From contig CAJXNO010000008.1 of NCBI GenBank assembly GCA_913057205.1, positions 1 to 64,000 of the forward strand: a DNA stretch of 64,000 nucleotides, read 5' to 3'. The notes under the pieces were generated by a model. The model was not told the DNA's origin and did no database searches. It was given only the letters and a program-made list of their open reading frames with translations. The stretch comes from an uncultured Flavobacteriales bacterium. GTDB taxonomy: Bacteria > Bacteroidota > Bacteroidia > Flavobacteriales_G > Salibacteraceae. Shown piece by piece: positions 20,401 to 27,308 of this stretch (the stretch's first letter is position 1; each line of letters starts with the position of its first letter). The position numbers and the translations under genes are program-made.

Positions 20401-20732
20401 TCTTCAAAGCACCAGAAGCAAAGGTGGAGTGGGTGGAAGATGTAGACGCATTGCGCCGCGAATTGACCGATCTGAAGTATGCCTTATGGGGCGATGCAAC
20501 CCGTTCGCGCCGAGAGGTGGAGAGTTATCCAGGCATCGGAAGTCGGGTGGAAACGATTGTTTACAACATCAAAGGGCACACCGAAGCGCCAACCAACAGC
20601 GAGCAGCGCAGCTTAGCCACTGCCAAGGAAGAGTACAGTGCCCTGCAACCAAAGGTGGAGGAGCTCATCAAGAACGTAGATGCACTAGCGGCTAAACTGC
20701 GCAGTGCAAACGCACCTTATTTCAAAGACTAA
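17478..20732 (+). CDS. Secreted BNR/VPS10-sortilin-like beta-propeller protein (glycosyl hydrolase-like repeats)
   Basis: Signal peptide; repeated IYKTTDGGENWERI / IYKSMDDGKTWKNMG / DNGENWRKVSS Asp-box motifs. Confidence 0.9.
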   Translation: MKYANLTLTLILSLVMSGIYAQKKSDKDQEEKIKQLSGLSFRTLGPALVSGRIIDLAVHPENSDEFFVAAASGGVWKTTNHGNTFQPVFDGQGSYSIGCVSYDPNNPHTVWVGSGENNNQRSVAYGDGIYKSMDDGKTWKNMGLKESEHIAKIVVMPGNSDVVFVAAYGPLWSAGGDRGIYKTTDGGENWERILHVSDNTGFSDLWMDPEDPNTMYASAHQRRRHVWTYLSGGPESAIYKTTDGGKNWRKIMNGLPKSDLGRIALAVSPANPSIVYAMVEGFDKKHGGFYRSENKGESWSKQSDYFTSGNYYVELIPDPIDPDRVFSMDTWLHHTEDGGKTFKETGEKSKHVDNHAMWINPANTDHWLVGCDGGLYETWDAAENWQYYQNLNLTQFYRVAVDYDKPFYNIYGGTQDNNTIGGPSQTTNVHGISNFDWYITRGGDGFEPAVDPKDPNIVYSQAQYGWLVRFNKKTGERVNIKPVERKGEDPYRWNWDAPLLISPHNNKRLYFAANKVFRSDDRGDSWEVISDDLTKQLDRNKLKIMGTTWGPDAVAYHQSTSIYGNLVAIDESPVQEGLVYLGSDDGLLHVTEDNGENWRKVSSFTGIPEGTYINDIMADRFDANTVYVAFNNHKNGDFKPYILKSTDKGKSWTSISSNLPERGSVYTLEQDHEVEDLLFAGTEFGVFFSKEGGASWVQIKGGLPTIGIRDMEIQRDENDLVLASFGRGFYVLDDYTPLRAIEDTAGKAAHIFPIADALAFNETNPLGTKGKASQGESFFTTPNPPTGAVFRYYLAEKPQSLTDERRAKEKKLRKDEQDIPYPSLEALKAEDLEQDPFLIFEVSDASGKVVARYKEEKFNKGMNQSVWDFRLEATSPVKLKEGDGGRYGSPDQGILALPGTYSVKIYAFEEGKLTALTESSTFEVVRLYDDQISKPDHEALMAFIDDLNEVRLQVRGTGEKLQEVEEQLKYMQEALFKAPEAKVEWVEDVDALRRELTDLKYALWGDATRSRREVESYPGIGSRVETIVYNIKGHTEAPTNSEQRSLATAKEEYSALQPKVEELIKNVDALAAKLRSANAPYFKD

Positions 20733-21649
20733 TCCAATTCAATGCGGAGGACCTCTAGGATGTCCTCCGCTCCTTCAATCTTCTTTTCTGAAACCGCTTT
20801 CTCCAAGCGATCAATGTGTTCTTTGAGCACCGTTTGGGCATTATTGGATTTCTCCGTGATCAGCACAATGGCATCCACATAGGTATCCATTGCAGCATCG
20901 TATTGTCCTTTGAGCAATTGCGCCATACCTCGGTTGGCTTTAGCGGCACCCAAGGCAGCGTAAGAAGCCGACTTATTGATGTACTCCAAGGCCTTATCCA
21001 ACTCACCTGCATCCAACTTCTTCTGGGCCATGGTACCAAAAAGCTCCGCCTTCTTCATACGCTCTTCCTCGCTCATTTCAGCTGCTTCACCCTCAGCATT
21101 CGCAGCCGCTCCAGCGCTTACGATGGCCACCGCTTCTACGTGTACCACCGAGTTCTCCATGGAGTTCGGGTTCTTCAAACCCAAGTACCACTTTTGACCC
21201 ATGGATGATTCAACCTTCTTAGCACCTTTCCACTTGTTGGTCACGCTTGACTCACTGAAATACGGATAGTCGGCCATACCGAATTCCGTTTGTGTAGAGA
21301 GGAATCCGCGTTTACCTTCTTCATCCAAAAGCAGGATGGTGAACGATAAGTTCCCTTGCGGTACTTCAATGTTCTTCTCCTCCAGGTTACCACTCGCCAT
21401 GAGCTGCTCTACTTGCTCCTTCAAGCCAATGGTAACACGCTGTTGTCCTGATTCTTTGCACGAGAATGCATAATACCACTACTGCGTGCCCATCGGCAAT
21501 TCGATCTCCAATACCGATTTTGAGTTTCCACCGAACATGGCCTTGGTCTCCCCCTTCAATTCAAGGTCTTGAGGCTCCAAGAGTTGCACAACTTGCGCAG
21601 ACAAGGTCGAACTCAAGAAAAGGCTAACAGCAAACAAACAGGTCTTCAA
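20729..21649 (-). pseudogene. Secreted TPR-containing protein interrupted by in-frame TAG
   Basis: ORF 20729..21424 continues upstream in frame through TAG (plus-strand 21479-21481): (TTG)LKTCLFAVSLFLSSTLSAQVVQLLEPQDLELKGETKAMFGGNSKSVLEIELPMGTQ*WYYAFSCKESGQQRVTIGLKEQVEQLM; includes signal peptide. Confidence 0.7.
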
Positions 21650-21746
21650 AATGCGTCTTTTAAAGGTCTAACGAAATTCACAGCGAAATGATCAAAACAA
21701 TCCAGTACAAAATATCACCTAAACCAACAGAAAGCCAGCTTCCAGC

Positions 21747-21754
21747 TATATTTG
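21747..21754 (+). promoter_or_regulatory. Bacteroidetes -7 element TATATTTG for tRNA-Leu
   Basis: TAnnTTTG, 8 nt before the mature tRNA 5' end. Confidence 0.55.
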
Positions 21755-21761
21755 CATTGCT

Positions 21762-21845
21762 GCCCAAGTGTTGAAATTGGTAGACAAGCTAGATTCAGGT
21801 TCTAGTGTCCGTTAGGACGTGCTGGTTCGACTCCAGTCTTGGGCA
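21762..21845 (+). tRNA. tRNA-Leu (CAG anticodon), CCA not encoded
   Basis: 7-bp acceptor GCCCAAG/CTTGGGC, discriminator A, anticodon arm CTAGA-TTCAGGT-TCTAG, variable arm GTGTCCGTTAGGACGT, T-arm CTGG-TTCGACT-CCAG. Confidence 0.95.
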
Positions 21846-21862
21846 CCGAAGGTGAACAAGGA

Positions 21863-21888
21863 GCCGTTGCGAAAGCAGCGGCTTTTTT
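21863..21888 (+). terminator. Rho-independent terminator of tRNA-Leu
   Basis: GCCGTTGC-GAAA-GCAGCGGC followed by TTTTTT. Confidence 0.85.
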
Positions 21889-21926
21889 GTTGGCCAAAGG
21901 ACAACAATAACTGGAGGAGAAGTTTA

Positions 21927-21944
21927 TCCCGATGACTATCGGGA
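21927..21944. repeat. Inverted repeat TCCCGAT-GACT-ATCGGGA
   Basis: Perfect 7-bp arms. Confidence 0.7.
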
Positions 21945-21972
21945 AGTCCAGTCTTGGGCACTATCTGATTGA

Positions 21973-22006
21973 AGCCTCGCCGCAGGTATGCGGCAGAGGC
22001 TTTTTT
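21973..22006 (+). terminator. Second terminator-like hairpin after the duplicated tRNA end
   Basis: GCCTCGCCGCAGGTATGCGGCAGAGGC followed by TTTTTT. Confidence 0.7.
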
Positions 22007-22225
22007 GTTGCGTGCAGCCCAGCTCGCTTGAGCGGAGCGCAAGGAAAAAGCTGACCTGCGCGGAGCGCAATGAGGCGGAAATTCCCCGCCTTAAGTCGGG
22101 CAGGCTTGATCGGCCAGACTGGTTCATCGACCGTAGGGAGATACTCCAGTCTTTTTTTGAACTAGGTATTAGGTATTAAGAATTAGGTACTAGGAGGATA
22201 CTTTAGAAGTTAGAAGCATTAGCTC

Positions 22226-23131
22226 CTAGTCTTTCGGCCTATACACTGTAAAAACCCTACTTACGTTGAACCCGAAGCGAATATCCCCGGCTGCCCAATC
22301 TCCTTGTGTGTCGGTCATAAAACCGTTCTCCACCATGCCGCGAGAATTGGTGAAGTGCAGTTGGAATACGTGTCCGCCCGTTTCAATGTCAAACCCGATG
22401 GAGAGGCTGTTGGTATAGTTTACGTTCGGGTCAAGTTGGTTCGGCAGTACGTAGTAATACTCAGCATTGAGTGCAACACGCTTGGTCAGTTTCACCCTTC
22501 CACCAACACCCATAACAAAGACATCATTGCTGGTCTGCTTATTCGGTACAAAATTCCGATGCACAACGCTCGGCATCAGTTGCAGCGAAAAACCATCAGA
22601 AAACTTGCGTCCAACAATGATTTGATGGGTATAGTACAAGCGATTGCTGAACAAATAAGGCTGGAGTTCAGGGTTATTTACCGGATTTCCATCAATGGCC
22701 ATATCGCTCACCCACAAGAGGTGTACCGGAATGTTCTTCTTCCCTGTTTGCTGTCTTAGGATCCTTGCTTTGACAAATCCGTCATAGTATTTGACACTTC
22801 CACCGCTTCGTCCAATACCTACGTTCAGCCAGGGCGTTACGCCATAATCCAAACCGATGCGCATCAACGCGTTGTCCAGTCCAAAAGCATTGATGGCCCC
22901 ACTATTGACGGTACCAAAACGGTGACTGATCTTAAAATCAAGTACACCGTGGGCGTTCATCTCAAAGGATTGACCGTTGATGATGCGGGTGGTCTTGAAA
23001 CCGGCCGTTGCAAAATCTTCGGTGGGTTCATCATCCTCTGGTAAGAGGTCTAGCAGACTACCTTCTTGCGCCAACAGCGGTGTACTGAAGGCAAAGACAG
23101 CTATGAAGAAGATGGATCGTAAACTACGCAT
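22226..23131 (-). CDS. DUF5777-like beta-barrel protein
   Basis: Signal peptide; LDFKISHRFGTVNSG..., beta-barrel spacing, RFGFNVSRVFTVYRP C-terminus. Confidence 0.7.
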   Translation of the reverse strand: MRSLRSIFFIAVFAFSTPLLAQEGSLLDLLPEDDEPTEDFATAGFKTTRIINGQSFEMNAHGVLDFKISHRFGTVNSGAINAFGLDNALMRIGLDYGVTPWLNVGIGRSGGSVKYYDGFVKARILRQQTGKKNIPVHLLWVSDMAIDGNPVNNPELQPYLFSNRLYYTHQIIVGRKFSDGFSLQLMPSVVHRNFVPNKQTSNDVFVMGVGGRVKLTKRVALNAEYYYVLPNQLDPNVNYTNSLSIGFDIETGGHVFQLHFTNSRGMVENGFMTDTQGDWAAGDIRFGFNVSRVFTVYRPKD

Positions 23132-23135
23132 TCAA

Positions 23136-23696
23136 CTATTTCTTCAATGGCTTCAATTCCGCATCCACGTTCACCGCGATCTCCTTTGCAATGTTATCTC
23201 GAACGGTATTCGGGATCTCGATGTTGTAGTCCTCCGGCTTCACAACGAAGCTTGACTTAAGCTGCATGTTCTCTCCATCTCGAGTTACGTAACCCGTTGT
23301 GGTGATTTCTTTTTCCACGCCGTGAATCATCATGGTGCCTTGGGCCTTCAATTCCACCCCGGGAGGAAATCCAGAATCGCGTACACCAGCGTAATCCAAG
23401 ATCTTTCCCTTGAACGTAGCCTTCGGATACTCATTGGATTCCATGTAGTTTTCGTTGAAGTGTTCCTCCATCAAGGCTTTTTCAAACTCAAATGACTTGA
23501 TGAGAACGGCAAATTCAAGGGTTCCTGTTTCATCATCTAAAACACAAGTAGCCTTCTTGTTGTGGGCTTCAATGTCCTCCACAGGCGTTTCAGAGAAGAA
23601 GCTGATGTTTCCGTCACGGGTGAAATACTTTCCTTGGGCCAATAAGGTTGAGCCAAAAGCGATGCTTAAAACGAAGAGTGTGATGATCTTTTTCAT
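23136..23696 (-). CDS. YceI-family periplasmic protein
   Basis: FTRDGNISFFSETPVEDIEAHNKKATCVLD...EYPKATFKGKI...GTMMIHGVEKEITTTGYV; start at MKKIITLF. Confidence 0.85.
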   Translation of the reverse strand: MKKIITLFVLSIAFGSTLLAQGKYFTRDGNISFFSETPVEDIEAHNKKATCVLDDETGTLEFAVLIKSFEFEKALMEEHFNENYMESNEYPKATFKGKILDYAGVRDSGFPPGVELKAQGTMMIHGVEKEITTTGYVTRDGENMQLKSSFVVKPEDYNIEIPNTVRDNIAKEIAVNVDAELKPLKK

Positions 23697-23737
23697 GCGT
23701 TGGTATATTGTATTATTAAGTTCAATGTTCGTATCGG

Positions 23738-24148
23738 TCATTGCACAAACGTAGCACGTTTAAGCTCGACAGTCCCCCCAGGCAACATAGATTCTGAGTC
23801 ACCGAGAAAACCGGAACAAACACCTTTGATGGTTACGATTCCATCTGACTCGGAAATCTCATCGGCGGTTGTGGGATATTGCAAGCTAACGTTCACAATG
23901 TTGAATTCATCTGAAGAGAGCTTCACTCCCACAACGTTCCCGTTCTCTTTCTGAAGTTCCATGATCGGGCCGCTGATTTGGATGATCTGATCAACGTATT
24001 TCTTGGTAGCCGCTTCTTGGTTATCCAGAAAGGCAGCCACTGCATCGTCAGAGCTCATAGTGAATGCAGGAGTTTCATCTGCCGTATCATCATGTCCACA
24101 GGATGAAAGGATAGCAGCGGTTAGAAACAAAAAGAATAGCTTTTTCAT
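23738..24148 (-). CDS. OB-fold-like putative lipoprotein
   Basis: Lipobox LSSCG; KKYVDQIIQISGPIMELQKENGNVVGVKLSSDEFN...TIKGVCSGFLGDSE. Confidence 0.7.
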   Translation of the reverse strand: MKKLFFLFLTAAILSSCGHDDTADETPAFTMSSDDAVAAFLDNQEAATKKYVDQIIQISGPIMELQKENGNVVGVKLSSDEFNIVNVSLQYPTTADEISESDGIVTIKGVCSGFLGDSESMLPGGTVELKRATFVQ

Positions 24149-24153
24149 ATCAA

Positions 24154-24558
24154 TCAATTATCAGGGTATCCAGCATCAATCCAATCCAAAATGGCTTGTC
24201 GATCATTCGCTGACATGTTTCCAGAAGGTGGCATGGTGCCGTTCTCGACCCTCAACCTCAGTGCCCAGTTTTCAATGGCATTCTTGAACTCAGCATGTGT
24301 GGTCAAAGGCTGCCTAACGGAGCTGTTAGCACTGTGGCAGCCGCTGTAGGCACAATTGGTATTGATGATCGGTTGGATATCCGTCGCCCATGAGAAAGCG
24401 GATGTGGTATCCCCGGTACCTGTAGTATCCAAAACATACACGGTGTCTACCGGGTAAAGGTCTTCGGCATTGTCATAGTAACACCCTTCACTCATCACTA
24501 CGACGATGAGTAAACCACAGATCACAACGGTTCGTATTAGGTTGCTGTTCATTGTCAA
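24154..24558 (-). CDS. Small c-type cytochrome-like lipoprotein with CX4CH motif
   Basis: SEGCYYD lipobox; ATDIQPIINTNCAYSGCHSANSS; MPPSGNMSANDRQAILDWIDAGYPDN. Confidence 0.75.
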   Translation of the reverse strand: MTMNSNLIRTVVICGLLIVVVMSEGCYYDNAEDLYPVDTVYVLDTTGTGDTTSAFSWATDIQPIINTNCAYSGCHSANSSVRQPLTTHAEFKNAIENWALRLRVENGTMPPSGNMSANDRQAILDWIDAGYPDN

Positions 24559-25286
24559 TTGTCGTTCGCTCCTTCATTGATCCATACTTCGATGGTCGCA
24601 ATATCGCAAGAATCTAGCTTACCTCCACCATCTGGCATAGCACGGTAGCCAGCCTCGTGTTTTATTGAACCTAAAAGCCGACCATTGTCAGCAACTGTTT
24701 TTACACCTGCATAGTTGTTCAATACAATGCTTCCACCGCTATGACAGCCGGTACAACCATTGGAACTGAGGATGTTGCTCACCTCATTGGCAAACGAAAC
24801 ACTTGCTGGGTTGCAGGCACCGGTTGCACCTCCCGTATCGAAATTACACGTGTTGTTTTGCGCTCCTTGTTCGATCCATTTTCGGATCATGTCAATATCC
24901 TCTTGCGCCAGTACAGAGGCCGGTGGAGGCGGCATTCGCTTGTCTAAATCCGTTTCCGTGATGACCTCATACAATTCAGAAGCTCCGGGATTTCCAGGAC
25001 GGATCTCGCCATATTGCATGATCTCATCATAATTGGTCAGTAAAATCCCATCATTCTGTCCACCAGGCTTATGACAAGAGCCACAGACATTAGCAATCAA
25101 TGGCAACACATCTCGCTCAAAATACACCGTATCGGGATCACAGGCACCGGGTGTCGGCCCAAAAACCAAGTTGGAATCGTTGGTCAGAACCTCCACAATG
25201 ATTGGATCGAAAGGTTCGTGTTTGCAGGATTGTACACATAGAAATAGCAGGAAGGCTACACTGAAAGCCCGAACTGAAAATCGCAT
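24555..25286 (-). CDS. Di-heme c-type cytochrome lipoprotein
   Basis: Two CX2CH sites (CGSCHKPGG, CTGCHSGG), MPPPPASVLAQEDIDMIRKWIEQGA, lipobox QSCKHE. Confidence 0.85.
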   Translation of the reverse strand: MRFSVRAFSVAFLLFLCVQSCKHEPFDPIIVEVLTNDSNLVFGPTPGACDPDTVYFERDVLPLIANVCGSCHKPGGQNDGILLTNYDEIMQYGEIRPGNPGASELYEVITETDLDKRMPPPPASVLAQEDIDMIRKWIEQGAQNNTCNFDTGGATGACNPASVSFANEVSNILSSNGCTGCHSGGSIVLNNYAGVKTVADNGRLLGSIKHEAGYRAMPDGGGKLDSCDIATIEVWINEGANDN

Positions 25287-25353
25287 ATATTAAAAACTCA
25301 AATGTAAGAGATCAATGTTACTTATACGCTTCCTATGCACTCAGGGTTGGGTG

Positions 25354-27138
25354 TTAATCGATCAATTTTTTCAACTTCAAAAGTTGTGATGCATTTGGGG
25401 ATGAGCATACCCCCTGACGCAGTTGATAGTCAAAAGTGAGGTCTTTTCCGTCATACCCAGACTCAAAAAAATAATTCTGGAATGCGTCATCGGTCTTCGC
25501 CATTTCAGCGATGTCTACATCATGGGTCGCAAGAATACCCTTGATGTCATACTGCCTCAAGCGTTTTAGGAATCCTCGTGTGCCGTTTCGCTTGTCTTCC
25601 GAATTGGTTCCACGCAGGATCTCATCCAACAACAAGAAGCACCGGGTACCGCTCTCCACCACGTCCATCAGCTTCCTCAAGCGATTGACCTCCGCTTGAA
25701 AATAGCTGGTATTCTCGTTCACGTCATCCTGCGGCTTCATGCTAGAGAGCAGTTCAAATCGACTCATCGTAATCGAGGCAGCGCAAACTGGGAGTCCGAG
25801 CGAGGTCATGACCATCGATAACCCGATCGATCTCAAGAAGGTGCTCTTGCCCGCCATGTTGGAACCGGTGAGTACCACCAGTTTCATCTCATCAAAGCTG
25901 ATATCATTACACACACGCTTTTCATCCGAAAGAAATGGATGACCCAGGTCTTTGGCTTCGAAGCGTTTGCGGTCTCCTTCATCTAGCTCTGGAAAAGAGA
26001 AGCTGGGGTGGTTGTAAGCATAGCCAGCCAGACTCACGTACGCTTCGAAACGGTGAACGGTCTCCATCCAAGATTCCAGGTATGCTGCATGCTCTTCTTT
26101 CCAACGAAGCAATTTGGTAAACACATGCAGGTGATAAAATACCAAGCCATTGATGACAACCGCACCAAAGAGGTTATTGGCACTGTCTGTTCGGCTGAGG
26201 ATCTTTGCTAGTTCAGCCAGACGTGCGGAGGCCTTCTTACCTTTAACCTCTAGTGGGGCCAACTCCTTCTGCAGCCAACTTGAACCAGCTGGAAAGGCTT
26301 CTAACTGCGCTACCATGGCGGCGTATCCTTCAAACCGTTCGTGCATGTCATCCATCACCTCCTGCTCCTTTCGGTAGCCTTTGAAGATGGAAAAAAAGAC
26401 CATGGCGTTCAAGATGAAGGGGTAGATCAGTTGATCGATGTATTGGGATCCGGTCAACAACACCACCGTAAAAGCAAGCAACGGGAACCATAACGACAAG
26501 GCCCAACGCACCCATACTCGGGTCCACCAAGGGGAGGTGCTTGATCTATTGGTCCATGATGCCAAGGTAGACTGCCCTACCATTTGAAGGTCATGTTTAC
26601 GCGCCGTTGCCGTAAACAATTGGCGCCAATCCAAGGCATGCTTCAAATGCTCGATCGCTTGTTGACGTTCTTGAAGGTGGTCAAAGTTCAATTGCTTTAA
26701 CCAGTCCGTCAATATGCCTTTACCACGATCACTATGGGCTCGATTGATGCGTTGAAACAAGGAGCCTTTACCGAAAACATCCAAATCATCAGCATAGAAG
26801 TGATGCGCATCGCGATAGGCTGCACCTGTGTTTAGTTGTGTGAAGTCACCCTTATGGTAAACCGATTCTTCTTCATTGATGCTTCGCTGAATCTCCCGCA
26901 AGCGACGTTCATCTCGAATGGCTTGGTGCCGAAGCACCAGTGCAGTGAACCCGATAAAGGTCACCACACCTAAAACTGCCATCCATACAGACCACAAGTA
27001 AAGCGACGCTACGATCAATGCTAGTCCTGCAAAGCCAGCGACAAAGCGGTAGGTTGCGAAAAGCAGATCTCGTTTCCTGAGTTGTTCTACCTCTTCTGTG
27101 AACCGCTTAATGCGGTGTTCGTATTCCATCGGCACCAT
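25354..27138 (-). CDS. MutS-related ATPase (MutS family C-terminal ATPase with membrane segments)
   Basis: VVLTGSNMAGKSTFLRSIGLSMVMTSLGLPVCA Walker A; CFLLLDEILRGTNSEDK Walker B; ILATHDVDIAEM. Confidence 0.92.
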   Translation of the reverse strand: MVPMEYEHRIKRFTEEVEQLRKRDLLFATYRFVAGFAGLALIVASLYLWSVWMAVLGVVTFIGFTALVLRHQAIRDERRLREIQRSINEEESVYHKGDFTQLNTGAAYRDAHHFYADDLDVFGKGSLFQRINRAHSDRGKGILTDWLKQLNFDHLQERQQAIEHLKHALDWRQLFTATARKHDLQMVGQSTLASWTNRSSTSPWWTRVWVRWALSLWFPLLAFTVVLLTGSQYIDQLIYPFILNAMVFFSIFKGYRKEQEVMDDMHERFEGYAAMVAQLEAFPAGSSWLQKELAPLEVKGKKASARLAELAKILSRTDSANNLFGAVVINGLVFYHLHVFTKLLRWKEEHAAYLESWMETVHRFEAYVSLAGYAYNHPSFSFPELDEGDRKRFEAKDLGHPFLSDEKRVCNDISFDEMKLVVLTGSNMAGKSTFLRSIGLSMVMTSLGLPVCAASITMSRFELLSSMKPQDDVNENTSYFQAEVNRLRKLMDVVESGTRCFLLLDEILRGTNSEDKRNGTRGFLKRLRQYDIKGILATHDVDIAEMAKTDDAFQNYFFESGYDGKDLTFDYQLRQGVCSSPNASQLLKLKKLID

Positions 27139-27308
27139 GGGTTCAAAGGGACGAAAATGCCTTCAATTATCCGATACGATTCGGAGCTTATACCTGCTGA
27201 GTGCGAAGAGTGGTGATATTTTGTGGATAAACGGCACCTAAGAACACAACCCTTTGCTGCTTGAAACGACTAGTTGATGTAGTTTTACATCGAATTTGTA
27301 ACTCCTAT

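Larger units (their letters stand above)
21832..21961 (+). repeat. 15-bp direct repeat TCCAGTCTTGGGCAC: tRNA-Leu 3' end at 21832-21846 duplicated at 21947-21961
   Basis: Exact match read from sequence; a shorter CTCCAGTCTT copy occurs at 22145-22154. Confidence 0.85.
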
